Assembly: GCA_965216205.1 (NCBI GenBank)
Contig: OZ244139.1
Location: 3,162,001-3,226,000, forward strand
DNA: 64,000 bases
From: CADEDH01 sp965216205
GTDB taxonomy: Bacteria; Actinomycetota; Acidimicrobiia; Acidimicrobiales; SZUA-35
Direction of reading: 5' to 3'
Shown here: positions 51,631 through 60,465 of the stretch, in pieces
Numbering within the stretch: the stretch's first letter is position 1
Layout: every line of letters starts with the position of its first letter
Notes under the pieces: generated by a model
Seen by the model: only the letters and a program-made list of their open reading frames with translations
What the model was told of the DNA's origin: nothing
The model's database searches: none
Position numbers and translations under genes: made by a program

Positions 51631-52467
51631 CTACTTTGCAAGCAGGTCGGGCACGGCTGCGGCCGAGGCGAGGGCGTCGAGGTGCTGGGCGGCGGTCAGG
51701 TCGGCGCCGAGGGTGCGTAGGCACAGGTGGGTGAGGCCCTTCGCCCGCCACGTCTCGACCCGCTCCTGCCAGTCGTCGGCACCGTCGCCGACAACGGCGA
51801 CCGACGCCTCGGCCCCGATCTCCTCCGGCCGCCGTCCAGCGGCGGAGGCGGCGGCCGCTATCGGGCCGGCCAGATCGTCGAACTGCTCGGGGCTGCAGAG
51901 CGCGAACCAACCGTCGGCCAGGCGGCCGATGCGGTCGAGGATGCGATCCGCGGGGAGCCGGCCGGCGCCGATCCAGATGGGGATCGGCTCGACCGGTCGC
52001 GGCTCGAGACCGGCGCCGGGGATCGTGTCCCAACGTCCGTCGAAGGTGACCTCGGGCTCGGTCCACAGTCGGCGCAGCAGCTCGATCTGCTCCTCGAGCC
52101 GGGCGCCCCGGGTGGTGAAGTCGTGCCCTTGTGCCCGGTACTCGGCCTTGCTGCCACCCACGCCGACCCCGAGCCGGGTCCCGCCGCCGCTGAGCAGGTC
52201 CAGCTCGGCCGCCTGCTTGGCGAGGAGCACGGTCTGCCGCGACGGGGCGATGATCACCGACGGGACGAGCTCGATCCGCTCGGTGATCGCCGCGATGTAC
52301 GCGAGCAGCAGCATCGGTTCGTGGAGGTGCTTGCCTTCGGGTCGGAGGACCAGATCGGGAACCCGGAGGTGGGTGAAGCCGGCCTCGTCGGCCGCTTGGG
52401 CGAAAGCGCGGATCGAGCCGAGGTCGTCTCGGAGCTCGCGCACGGGAAGGGAGATGCCGATTCGCAT
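51631..52467 (-). CDS. LLM-class F420-dependent oxidoreductase (TIGR03619-like)
   Basis: 278-residue luciferase-like protein. MRIGISLPVREL at the start, EAGFTHLRVPDLVL, VPSVIIAPSRQTVLLAKQAAE near 68-88 and GVGVGGSKAEYRAQG fit the short F420-dependent subgroup. It is 17 bases after the M24 peptidase gene. Confidence 0.82.
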   Translation of the reverse strand: MRIGISLPVRELRDDLGSIRAFAQAADEAGFTHLRVPDLVLRPEGKHLHEPMLLLAYIAAITERIELVPSVIIAPSRQTVLLAKQAAELDLLSGGGTRLGVGVGGSKAEYRAQGHDFTTRGARLEEQIELLRRLWTEPEVTFDGRWDTIPGAGLEPRPVEPIPIWIGAGRLPADRILDRIGRLADGWFALCSPEQFDDLAGPIAAAASAAGRRPEEIGAEASVAVVGDGADDWQERVETWRAKGLTHLCLRTLGADLTAAQHLDALASAAAVPDLLAK

Positions 52468-52484
52468 CCCCGAGATCTAGCAGC

Positions 52485-53744
52485 TCAGGGGTGGAGGAGG
52501 TCGGCCTCGAAGGGGAACTCGCTCAGCGGTTCGGTGCCGGTGTCGGTGATCAGCACCTGTTGTTCGAGCTTCACCCCCTCGCCCCACTCCCCACCGATGA
52601 AGCTCTCCACGCACAGCGTCATGCCGGGCTGGATGACCCCGTCATAGCCGGCATCGGCGAAGTCGGCCCGGTGATAGAGGTACGGGTACTCGCCGGTCAT
52701 GCCGCAACCGTGGGCCGACAGGTAGTAGCGGTTGGCGGCGTAGGCGTCGGGGATGTCCCACGCCAGCTCGGCGTACTCCCGGAACGTGACGCCGGGCCCG
52801 ACGACGGCGAGGTTGTGCTCGAGTTGCTCGTGGGCGACCCGGTACAGGGTTCGCTGCTCGATCGACGGCTCATCGGGACCGACGTGGAACGTGCGGGAGA
52901 AGTCGGCGTAGTAGCCGTGGCACCCGACGACGTCGGTGTCGAGCGCCACCAGTTCGTTGGCCTCGATCGTGCGCGACGACGCCTCCTGGAACCACGGGTT
53001 GGTCCGGGGTCCGGAGTTGAGTAGGCGGGTCTCGCAGTAGTCGCCATTGCCGGCGATCACCTCCCGATGGAGCACGGACCACAGCTCGTTCTCGGTCACG
53101 CCGGGGGCGAGGGCGTCGCGCATCGCCCCGACGGCCCGCTCCGTCATCCGCAGCGACGCCCGGATGCAGTCGACCTCGCCCGGCGACTTGATCGACCTCG
53201 CCAGCTCGACCGGTTGTTGCGCGTCGACGAGTCGATGGCCCCGCTCGGCCAGGGCGATGGCCGCCCCGGCGTTGAGACGCTCGAGGCCGATCGTGTGACG
53301 TCCCGGTCCCAGCAACCGAACGAGCAGTTGGTGGATCTCGGCGGCCCAGCGCCGCTCGCGATCGACGATGCCGGCCCCGGCGGCAACGAAGCTGGCGGTG
53401 ACGGCCGGGCGGACCTCGTCGATCGTCTCGAGGCCGTCGGCCAGGTGCTCGCAGCCGGTGAACTCGTGGAGGATCGACCGGTCCGCGGTGAGGACCAGGT
53501 AGCGCGACGGCGCGTTGCGGGACGTGAAGACCTGCATGTTGCGGCTGCCGGTGGCGTAGCGGATGTTGACGGAGTCACTGAGGATCAGCGCGTCGACCCG
53601 ATGGGCCGCCATCTCCCCCCGTACCCGCCCGAGGCGGTAGAGACGGACCTCGCCGAGGTCGATGCCGGCGCTCTCGGGTGCGAGGTCGAGCAGGGCCGGC
53701 CACGTCGGGCCGGGTCGGCGGGAACCGGTCGGGCCTACGCCCAC
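52485..53744 (-). CDS. M24 family metallopeptidase (Xaa-Pro peptidase/creatinase-like)
   Basis: 419-residue pita-bread-fold protein. An N-terminal creatinase-like domain (ALILSDSVNIRYATGSRN near 42-59) is followed by the catalytic domain, where all five metal ligands can be seen: Asp in VALDTDVV, Asp in YYADFSRTF, His in LSAHGCGM, Glu in TLCVESFIGG and Glu in VKLEQQVL. It may be a peptidase or a hydrolase of creatine-like C-N bonds. The GTG at 53744 overlaps the dioxygenase stop by ten bases; the start is not certain. Confidence 0.85.
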   Translation of the reverse strand: MGVGPTGSRRPGPTWPALLDLAPESAGIDLGEVRLYRLGRVRGEMAAHRVDALILSDSVNIRYATGSRNMQVFTSRNAPSRYLVLTADRSILHEFTGCEHLADGLETIDEVRPAVTASFVAAGAGIVDRERRWAAEIHQLLVRLLGPGRHTIGLERLNAGAAIALAERGHRLVDAQQPVELARSIKSPGEVDCIRASLRMTERAVGAMRDALAPGVTENELWSVLHREVIAGNGDYCETRLLNSGPRTNPWFQEASSRTIEANELVALDTDVVGCHGYYADFSRTFHVGPDEPSIEQRTLYRVAHEQLEHNLAVVGPGVTFREYAELAWDIPDAYAANRYYLSAHGCGMTGEYPYLYHRADFADAGYDGVIQPGMTLCVESFIGGEWGEGVKLEQQVLITDTGTEPLSEFPFEADLLHP

Positions 53745-54724
53745 AGAGCGAAGGCGAGCCCGGTGCCGGTGGCAGCCGGCGTGCGGTAGCCGGGCACGTA
53801 GTCGACGAGCTCGAAGCGACGATCGTGGCAGGCAGCGGCCGCCGCGATCCAGTTCTTGATCTCCGAGGTCCCGGCCACGTACGTCGACTCGGGGATGGCG
53901 CACACCTCGTCGAGGTCGTGGCGGCCGAAGGCATCGAGCACCTCGCGATCCAACTCCTCGAGCACCAGGAAGTGACTCAGCCCACCGGAGGCCAGCACGC
54001 CGACCCGTCGGTCCTGGTCGAAACTGTCGATGGCGCGCCGCACCATCTGGCCGAACGCCCGACACCGACCGGCCCGAGGCTGGCTCGGCGGGTTGTAGGT
54101 GTTGATCATGATGGGCACGATCCCCACGTCGGCGGGGAGGAGCCGCCGCAGGGGGAAGCCGAACGCGTGGCCCATGCCCCGCTCCGGGTCGGGTAGGCGG
54201 TCGCTGGTGGCGACGTCGAAGTCGGCGTCGTAGGCGGTGGTGATGACGTGCCGGGCGAGCTCGGCGTCGACCCGGTAGTCGACGGGGCCATCGGGTTCCC
54301 GGTAGCCAGGCTGGAAGCGCTGCACGATCGGCGGCGCGGTCGAGCTCGGATCGACAGCGCCGTTGGTCATCGTGTCGCCCCAGTACACGAGGAACGGGGG
54401 CAGGTTGTCGGAGAGGAGGTGCTCGTCCTGGTCGTCGCCGATGATGAAGACCGTGTCGAGGTCGGCCTCGGCGATGGCAGCCTGAAGTCGGCCCATGGCC
54501 GAGTCGACCCGCGCCGCCCCGGCCCGGCAGGTGTCGACCGTGGCGAGGGCCGCCTTCGTGTCGCCGACCGCAGCGAGCTGCTCGTCATAGGTGACGTTGC
54601 GCCCGTCTCGGGTGTACAGCATCGGATGGCGATGGTCCCGCTCACCCCACACGAGCCAGTCGTCGCCGTCGAGCGTCACCATCGGGCTGTGCGACGTGCC
54701 GACGCCGAGCACCAGTTCAGCCAT
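53735..54724 (-). CDS. LigB-type extradiol ring-cleavage dioxygenase
   Basis: 329-residue type II extradiol dioxygenase catalytic subunit, related to protocatechuate 4,5-dioxygenase beta and gallate dioxygenase. The iron His 12 lies in GVGTSHSP, DDQDEHLLSDN near 98-108 and LASGGLSHFLV near 245-255 carry further active-site residues. The small alpha subunit (LigA) is not adjacent. It opens a catechol carboxylate and fits the LigI/J/K set at 19729-23070. It is first in a four-gene operon and divergent from a LigJ-like gene. Confidence 0.88.
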   Translation of the reverse strand: MAELVLGVGTSHSPMVTLDGDDWLVWGERDHRHPMLYTRDGRNVTYDEQLAAVGDTKAALATVDTCRAGAARVDSAMGRLQAAIAEADLDTVFIIGDDQDEHLLSDNLPPFLVYWGDTMTNGAVDPSSTAPPIVQRFQPGYREPDGPVDYRVDAELARHVITTAYDADFDVATSDRLPDPERGMGHAFGFPLRRLLPADVGIVPIMINTYNPPSQPRAGRCRAFGQMVRRAIDSFDQDRRVGVLASGGLSHFLVLEELDREVLDAFGRHDLDEVCAIPESTYVAGTSEIKNWIAAAAACHDRRFELVDYVPGYRTPAATGTGLAFALWA

Positions 54725-54803
54725 CGTCTCGTGGAGACATCGTCTCGCCCCCGATCGCGAAGTCCGCCGTACCGACTTCTTCTCTTCCGAATCTGTCCCG
54801 AGT

Positions 54804-54809
54804 TACTGT
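54804..54809 (+). promoter_or_regulatory. TACTGT -10 box, leaderless start of the LigJ-like gene
   Basis: TACTGT ends six bases before the ATG at 54816 with no ribosome binding site. Confidence 0.45.
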
Positions 54810-54815
54810 CAGCCA

Positions 54816-55829
54816 ATGTACAACGACACCCCGGTCCTGGACGTACACGGCCACGTCAGCCACCCCTTCGAGGGCATGGGACGGATGCTCATGTTCATGC
54901 AGGCGATGAACGCCGGGCTCCCCAGCCCGATCGGCACCGAGACGGCCGACCAGTCGGGTCTCGGCGACGAGCAGTTCGCGGTGTCGGTCGGTCGCCACGT
55001 CGATCAGCTCGACGACCGCGGCATCGAGCGCCAGGTGATCGGGCCCCGCCCGTTCCTGATGCAGGGGTTCATGGAGCCCCACCTCCTCCCGGCGTGGACC
55101 AGACTGGTGAACGACGCCATCAACAAGCAGTGCGAGATGCAGCCCGACCGGTTCGCCGGCGCCTGCCAGCTCCCGCAGAACGCCCATGCCGACGACGCCG
55201 CCCACATGCTCGACGAGCTCCGCCGTTGCGTTGACGAGTACGGGTTCGTCGGCGTGTACGTGAGCCCCGATCCGGAGGGGAGGCGGAACTCGCCCGGCAT
55301 GGCCGAGCGGTACTGGGACCCCCTCTACCAGGTGTGCGAGAGCGAGCGGCTGCCGATCATCGTGCACGGCACGAACTGTCAGGACCCGCGGTTCGAGCCG
55401 GTGCCCCACAGCTACCAGCTGGGTTTCGTGTCGGAGCAGTACTGGGCCAACCAGATCCTCGCCCACTCCGACGTGTTCGAGCGCTTCCCCGGTCTCCAGG
55501 TGATCATCTGCCACTGCGGTGGTGCGCTCGACCGGTGGATCCCGAACGATCCCCACCTCGCCCAGAAGGACCTCAGCGACAACCTCTTCTACGACACGTG
55601 CGCCCACGACGAGCCGTACCTCGAGTGCGCGATCAGGCAGCGGAGCCCGGCCAGGATGTGCTTCGGGTCGGAGGTTCCCGGTTCCGGCGGCGCCCTCCGG
55701 GCCGATTCCGGGCGGCCGGCCGACGATCTGGTGCCGATCATCGGCGGGTTCGACTTCCTGTCCGAGGACGACAAGACGACGATCTTCAACACCAACCCTG
55801 CCCGCCTCTTCCCGGCGCTGGCGAGCTGA
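54816..55829 (+). CDS. Amidohydrolase family 2 protein (ACMSD/LigJ-like)
   Basis: 337-residue metal enzyme of the decarboxylase/hydratase branch. DVHGHVSHPF gives Asp 9, His 11 and His 13; GVYVSPDPEG, IIVHGTN, IICHCGGALDRW and GSEVPGSG carry further barrel residues. The family includes ACMSD, gamma-resorcylate decarboxylase and LigJ. The next gene, ten bases downstream, is an RraA-fold aldolase, as LigK is beside LigJ, so hydratase activity is the best guess. Confidence 0.82.
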   Translation: MYNDTPVLDVHGHVSHPFEGMGRMLMFMQAMNAGLPSPIGTETADQSGLGDEQFAVSVGRHVDQLDDRGIERQVIGPRPFLMQGFMEPHLLPAWTRLVNDAINKQCEMQPDRFAGACQLPQNAHADDAAHMLDELRRCVDEYGFVGVYVSPDPEGRRNSPGMAERYWDPLYQVCESERLPIIVHGTNCQDPRFEPVPHSYQLGFVSEQYWANQILAHSDVFERFPGLQVIICHCGGALDRWIPNDPHLAQKDLSDNLFYDTCAHDEPYLECAIRQRSPARMCFGSEVPGSGGALRADSGRPADDLVPIIGGFDFLSEDDKTTIFNTNPARLFPALAS

Positions 55830-55838
55830 GGGGCGGTA

Positions 55839-56522
55839 ATGGCCGCCGACCCGATCGTCGCCAGGCTGCGGGCGCTCGACACCTGTGCGGTGTCCGACGC
55901 CTGCGACCGGCTCGGGATCGACGGTCGGGTGTCGGCCGTGATCCGCACCACCACCGGCCCGACCCGGATCGCGGGGCGGGCGGTGACGGTGCTGCTCGGA
56001 CCGCCTGAACCGCCCGGGCCGCCGGGCGATGGCCGACCGTCTGGCCGCCACCTGTGCGCAGCCGCCACCGACAGCGCAACCGCCGATGACGTCCTGGTGG
56101 TGGCCCACCAGGGGCGGGAAGACTGTGCAGGCTGGGGCGGCAACCTCTCCCGAGCAGCGAAGGCCCGCAGCGTCGCGGGCACGATCGTCGACGGCGCCGT
56201 GCGCGACGTCGACGAGGCGATCGAGGTCGGCTACCCGGTGTTCGCCACATCGACGACGCCCCGCACGGCACGCGGTCGGGCCGAGGAGAAGTCGTGGGGC
56301 GGCACGATCGACGTCGACGGCATCACGGTGGCCACCGGCGACTACGTGCTGGCGGACTCGAGCGGCGCAGTGTTCCTCCCGGCCTCCTCGATCGAGCCCG
56401 TCCTCGCCGCCGCTGAAGCCATCGCCGCCAAGGAGGCAGCGATGGCGGCCGACATCGCCACCGGGCGCCCAGTGAGCGACGTCATGGGCGCCGACTACGA
56501 ATCCATGCTCGACTCGCCATAG
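55839..56522 (+). CDS. RraA-fold aldolase/lyase (LigK/HMG aldolase-like)
   Basis: 227-residue RraA-fold protein. DTCAVSDACDRLGIDG (14-29), RSVAGTIVDGAVRDVDEA near 110-127 with the Arg/Asp pair, and GDYVLADSSGAVFLP near 167-181 match class II pyruvate aldolases. It differs from the LigK at 21273 and may serve a parallel branch. It follows the LigJ-like gene within ten bases. Confidence 0.82.
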   Translation: MAADPIVARLRALDTCAVSDACDRLGIDGRVSAVIRTTTGPTRIAGRAVTVLLGPPEPPGPPGDGRPSGRHLCAAATDSATADDVLVVAHQGREDCAGWGGNLSRAAKARSVAGTIVDGAVRDVDEAIEVGYPVFATSTTPRTARGRAEEKSWGGTIDVDGITVATGDYVLADSSGAVFLPASSIEPVLAAAEAIAAKEAAMAADIATGRPVSDVMGADYESMLDSP

Positions 56523-56547
56523 CCCCCACCCCCGCACACCGGTGGCC

Positions 56548-56676
56548 CGCACACCGGTGCCAGGCACAGTGTGCGAGGGTCGGTTCGGGCTCCGCACCGC
56601 CGAATGGCGGACAGCCAGCGTGCGGGGGGCGGCGTGCGACCGCACCCAGCACGATGTGCCTGGCACCGGCGTGCGG
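56548..56676. repeat. Family C inverted pair in a convergent gap
   Basis: Unit 1 (56548-56575) begins CGCACACCGGTGCCAGGCAC and ends GTGTGCG. Unit 2 (56647-56676) is a diverged reverse complement, 71 bases away. A partial third copy of the left half lies at about 56533-56544. They fill the gap between two convergent gene ends. Confidence 0.78.
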
Positions 56677-56679
56677 CGG

Positions 56680-57909
56680 TCAGGTGCGGTCGGTGACGAT
56701 GCGGCCGCGGGCGATGATGGCGCGGAGGGTTGCGTCGGGATCGGCGAGGGCGGGGAGGTTCTCCAGCGGGTTGACGTCGGCGACGACGACGTCGGCTGAT
56801 GCGCCCGGGGTGAGCACGCCGATCTCGCCCTCTCGGTGGCAGAGTCTGGCGTTGACCCGGTACATCGAGTTGAGCACGTCGGCCGCCGGTTCGAGCTCGG
56901 CCCGGATCGCGAACTCCTGGTTCTGCCACGGTTGGGCCTCGCCGAGGAGGTCCGTGCCGAAGCCCAGCTCGACACCCGCCGCCTTCGCCACGTCGATCGA
57001 GTGCCGGCCGAGCTCGTAGACCCCGTCGTTCTTGTCGAGGTTGCGCTGCGGCATCCCCGACTTTGCCCCGATCTCACTCATCGCCTTGTAGGTGACGAGC
57101 GTCGGCACCATGGTGACCCCCAACTCGGCCATCCGCCGGGCGATCGGCGCGTCGATCAGGTTGCCGTGCTCGATGCATCGGACACCGTGCTCGATCGCCT
57201 GGCTGATCGCCTCCGGCTGGTAGGCGTGGGCCGTGGTGTAGGTGTGGCGATGATCGGTCTCGACGGTGGCCGCACGCACCTCCTCCGCCGTGTACTGCAC
57301 TGCATCGAACGGGTCGGTGGGCGACGCGACACCGCCCGAGCTCATGATCTTGATGAAGTCGCTGCCGGCCTTCAGCTCGGTCCGCACCGCGGCCCGTACG
57401 GCGTCGGCGCCATCGGCCACATGGCTGAGCGTGTTGCTGTGGATCTGGCACGCGCACAGGTCGGCCGTGTCCCGTGCCGCCTCGAAGTCACCGTGGCCGC
57501 CGGTCTGAGAGATCGTCCGCCCAGCCCGCACGATGCGAGGTCCGTCGCAGAGTCCGCCGTCGATCGCCTTGACGAGGCCGGCGACGTCGCCACCGGTGTC
57601 ACGTACGGTGGTGAAGCCCCGTCGAAGGGTCGCCTCGGCCAGCTTGGCCATCCCGAGCGACAGCTCGACCGAGCTGAGCCGCTGGAGGCGGGCGAAGTCC
57701 ATCGTGGTGATCACGTGGTGCACGTGGGCGTCGATGAAACCGGGGAGCACGAAACCACCCCGGGCGTCGATCTCGCGGTCGAATGAGCCTGTCGGTCGGG
57801 CGTCGACGATGTCGGCGATCCGATCGCCGTCGAGCACCACGTGCCGCTGCCCGACGATCGTCATCGAGTCGGTGTCGAGCAGGTCGCCGTCGGCGATCAG
57901 GGTGATCAT
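56680..57909 (-). CDS. Imidazolonepropionase-like metal-dependent amidohydrolase
   Basis: 409-residue amidohydrolase of the HutI/prolidase-like group. GFVLPGFIDAHVHH near 48-61 holds the first metal His pair, TTAHAYQPEAI, CIEHGNLID and FGTDLL the other ligands, and VNPLENLPAL with GRIVTDR closes the N/C beta sandwich. Such enzymes act on cyclic amides, carbamates or Xaa-Pro dipeptides. The ATG at 57909 overlaps the Rieske gene stop as ATGA. Confidence 0.85.
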   Translation of the reverse strand: MITLIADGDLLDTDSMTIVGQRHVVLDGDRIADIVDARPTGSFDREIDARGGFVLPGFIDAHVHHVITTMDFARLQRLSSVELSLGMAKLAEATLRRGFTTVRDTGGDVAGLVKAIDGGLCDGPRIVRAGRTISQTGGHGDFEAARDTADLCACQIHSNTLSHVADGADAVRAAVRTELKAGSDFIKIMSSGGVASPTDPFDAVQYTAEEVRAATVETDHRHTYTTAHAYQPEAISQAIEHGVRCIEHGNLIDAPIARRMAELGVTMVPTLVTYKAMSEIGAKSGMPQRNLDKNDGVYELGRHSIDVAKAAGVELGFGTDLLGEAQPWQNQEFAIRAELEPAADVLNSMYRVNARLCHREGEIGVLTPGASADVVVADVNPLENLPALADPDATLRAIIARGRIVTDRT

Positions 57910-59213
57910 GTGGGTCGCTCCTCTCGTAGGCCGACGCACCACTCCCATTCCATGCGGACGTCGTCGGGTTGCCCCTCCAGCAGGAAGAAGTGGTCCTCGG
58001 GCCGGCTGCCCGGCATCACGCTCTTCAGCACCGCGAGCCGTCGATCCCGGGCCTCGATGGTCTGGGGCTGTGCGAAACCCCGGCGGATGTCGTTGGGGAA
58101 CGGGATGCAGCGGTTCGCCTCCGGGTCGCGGATGAGGCCCGACGGGTCGTCACCCCGCGCCACGGCCTCCAGATCGGCTTCCAGCCGGCGGCGGAACATC
58201 ACGACACCGCGGTCGCTCCGGCCGAGGTGCTCTTTGGTCCGGTCGGTGACGGGGCCCTGCCCGGTCCAGCTCATCACGTCCTGGCCGAGGACGTGGGTGG
58301 TGAGCGGTCGGCCCGCCTCGTCGGTGGCCCTCCCCCACCAGTGCGGAATCGTCTGCTGCCGGTAGGGCTCCCTACTCGCGATCACCCGCTCGGCGTGCCA
58401 GATGACCGAGAGCGTGGTCCGATCGTCGATCGGCACCCGCCACTCGAAGTGCAGCGGGGCGAACACGTTCGGCATCATCGACAGCCGTCCCGTCGTCCAC
58501 GCGTCCGACTCGTGATCCTCTCCCTCGTGGAGCCGGCGGTACATGAAGCCGTAGTCCCACTCCTCGAAGCCCAACTCGACGTGACGGGCCGAGTAGGCCT
58601 CGGTCCGGCCAGCCCGACCGGCGTGCCAGTTGTTGTGGAGCCACTCGAAGTGCACCGGATCGATCGAGTTCTCCTGGGCCTGGAGCCAGTTGCAGTCGAC
58701 GACGTGGAGCACGACCTGGGTGAAGCAGTCCTCGTAGGTGAACGGCTCCCACGTCGGGATCAGCGGGGCCGGGTCGGGACCGAGGTAGGCCCACACCAAC
58801 CCGAACTTCGCCTCGGCCCGGTAGGCGAGCGCGCAGATGCTGTCCCGGAACCGGGTGCCGTCGGAGACCGCCTCCTCGAACGGCTGCTCGACACAGCGCC
58901 CGTCGAGGGCGAACTTCCAGCCGTGGTAGCTGCACCGGATGCCATCGGGTTCGACGTAGCCGTTGACCAGGCCCGCCCGACGGTGGGGACAGTGCGGCTC
59001 GATCAGCCCGAAGCGCCCGTCGGGCCGTCGATAGAGCACGAGATCCTCGCCCATGATCCGCACCGACTTCGGCTCCGGCGGTCCGCCGTCGCCGTCCAGC
59101 ACGAACTCGGACTCTGCAGCGATCGGATGCCAGTAGCGACGGAGGAGCTCACCCATCGGCGTTCCGGGACCGACCTCGGTGAGGCGACGGTTCTGTTCTG
59201 CGGTCAGGACCAT
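57906..59213 (-). CDS. Rieske non-heme iron oxygenase, phthalate/vanillate type
   Basis: 435-residue oxygenase alpha subunit. The Rieske cluster motif is CPH (Cys 75, His 77) and CSYHGW (Cys 94, His 97). The mononuclear iron site is NSIDPVHFEWLH (182-193) with His 188 and His 193; Asp 185 is the bridge to the cluster. The layout fits aromatic-ring or O-demethylating oxygenases such as phthalate 4,5-dioxygenase. No reductase gene is adjacent. The start ATG at 59213 follows GGAG; a TACGCT box lies 37 bases upstream. Confidence 0.88.
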   Translation of the reverse strand: MVLTAEQNRRLTEVGPGTPMGELLRRYWHPIAAESEFVLDGDGGPPEPKSVRIMGEDLVLYRRPDGRFGLIEPHCPHRRAGLVNGYVEPDGIRCSYHGWKFALDGRCVEQPFEEAVSDGTRFRDSICALAYRAEAKFGLVWAYLGPDPAPLIPTWEPFTYEDCFTQVVLHVVDCNWLQAQENSIDPVHFEWLHNNWHAGRAGRTEAYSARHVELGFEEWDYGFMYRRLHEGEDHESDAWTTGRLSMMPNVFAPLHFEWRVPIDDRTTLSVIWHAERVIASREPYRQQTIPHWWGRATDEAGRPLTTHVLGQDVMSWTGQGPVTDRTKEHLGRSDRGVVMFRRRLEADLEAVARGDDPSGLIRDPEANRCIPFPNDIRRGFAQPQTIEARDRRLAVLKSVMPGSRPEDHFFLLEGQPDDVRMEWEWCVGLREERPT

Positions 59214-59362
59214 GCGGTGTCTCCAACGCCTCGGCTCGACTGGCGGACCAAGCGTAGGATTCCGCCGGTCGCGTGCGCCACGCCACGGGTCGCTGGCGCC
59301 GCGTGTGCGCTCGCCTCCGCCCTCCCCCGTCTCGCCCCGACCGCGTGCCCCCACCGACATCG

Positions 59363-59480
59363 GTTCTGCCGGTCCGGCGCGCCACTGCGGCGCTTCTGCC
59401 TGTCGGCACGCGTCATACTCGGGGCGGCCGGCCGGCAGAACGCGGGATGGGTGGGGCAGCCGACAGGCAGAAGCGACATC
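59363..59480. repeat. Family A repeat cluster upstream of the DUF559 gene
   Basis: In the 307-base gap 59214-59520 a full 47-bp family A unit lies at 59394-59440. A partial left end occurs at about 59363-59377 and a further right end GCAGCCGACAGGCAGAAG at about 59457-59474. The rest of the gap holds the Rieske promoter region and nothing else recognised. Confidence 0.75.
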
Positions 59481-59520
59481 GCACGCCTTCGATGTCACAC
59501 CGGGGGTTCACGATGGCAGG

Positions 59521-60456
59521 ATGCCGAGGCACACCACGATGACGATCCTCGAGATCGCAGCACGAAACCACGCGATCTGCACCCGCCGCGACCTCCTCGA
59601 TGCGGGCATAGGTCGCAGATCGATCGATCGACGGATCGCCGACGGTACGCTCGTGATCATCAGTCGGGGCGTCTTCGAGGCACCGACCGTCGCCGACGAG
59701 CACACACCGCTGGCCCGCGCCCTGGCCGCCGTGGCGACGTCCGTGCCGTCACGAATGACCGCCGGTGCGTTCCTTGGATTCTCGCTCCCAGCCGTCCCCG
59801 ACGTGCACGTGACGGCGCCCTACGGCGCCGGCCGACAGCTCCCGGGGATCGTCGTCCACGAGACGCGCGACCTTCCCGAGTGCGACATCGTCCGCTCACA
59901 CGGGTTCCCGCTCACGTCACCCGCCAGAACGATCGTCGACCTCGCGGCTGAGGTCGGCCATCGCCGACTCGAACACCTCGTGCGCACCCAGGTCGCCGCC
60001 GGGACACCGACGGTCCAGGAGCTGCAGGCCTGCTTCCTCCGCCTGGCGAAGAGAGGTCGGCCCGGCATCGCTGCGCTTCGGGCGCTCCTCGACGACCTCG
60101 CAGCCGATGCCCGACCGCTGCCCCAGTCCGAGCTCGAAGCCCTCGTCTGGAGCCGCATCAGGCGCCACGGGATCGTCGGATTCACACCCCAGTTTCGGCC
60201 AGCATGGTTCGACGGCCGCCGGGGAATCGTCGACTTCGCCCACCGAGCCGCTGCCGTGATCCTCGAGGCCGACGGCCGACGTTGGCACGCCCGCCACGAG
60301 TCGATGGTCGACGACCGCCGGCGCGACCGCCTCGCTGCCGCCAACGGCTGGTTGGTGGTCCGACTCATGTGGGAGGACCTCGTCGAGCGACCTGATGCCA
60401 CCTTCGCCGAGCTGGCCCAGATCGTCGCCGCCCGCCTCCCGGGCCGCGTCGCCTGA
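59521..60456 (+). CDS. AbiEi-type winged-helix plus DUF559 nuclease-like protein
   Basis: 311-residue protein. The N-terminus ICTRRDLLDAGIGRRSIDRR near 19-38 is the AbiEi antitoxin-type winged helix. The C-terminus VDFAHRAAAVILEADGRRWH near 238-257, then RRRDRLAAANGWLVVRL, is a DUF559/Vsr-like PD-(D/E)xK fold with candidate Asp, Glu and Asp residues. Its role is unknown; such genes are scattered in actinobacteria without an obvious partner. It is flanked on both sides by family A repeats. An alternative ATG lies at 59539. Confidence 0.75.
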   Translation: MPRHTTMTILEIAARNHAICTRRDLLDAGIGRRSIDRRIADGTLVIISRGVFEAPTVADEHTPLARALAAVATSVPSRMTAGAFLGFSLPAVPDVHVTAPYGAGRQLPGIVVHETRDLPECDIVRSHGFPLTSPARTIVDLAAEVGHRRLEHLVRTQVAAGTPTVQELQACFLRLAKRGRPGIAALRALLDDLAADARPLPQSELEALVWSRIRRHGIVGFTPQFRPAWFDGRRGIVDFAHRAAAVILEADGRRWHARHESMVDDRRRDRLAAANGWLVVRLMWEDLVERPDATFAELAQIVAARLPGRVA

Positions 60457-60465
60457 CAAGCACAC

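Noticed and set aside
54717..57077. 786-codon minus-strand frame
   Set aside because: It is antisense to the LigJ-like and RraA genes, which have clear motifs; the composition is that of a shadow frame.
59521..60456. Abi-type toxin-antitoxin operon
   Set aside because: Only the AbiEi-like helix fused to a nuclease-like domain is present; no AbiEii toxin gene adjoins.
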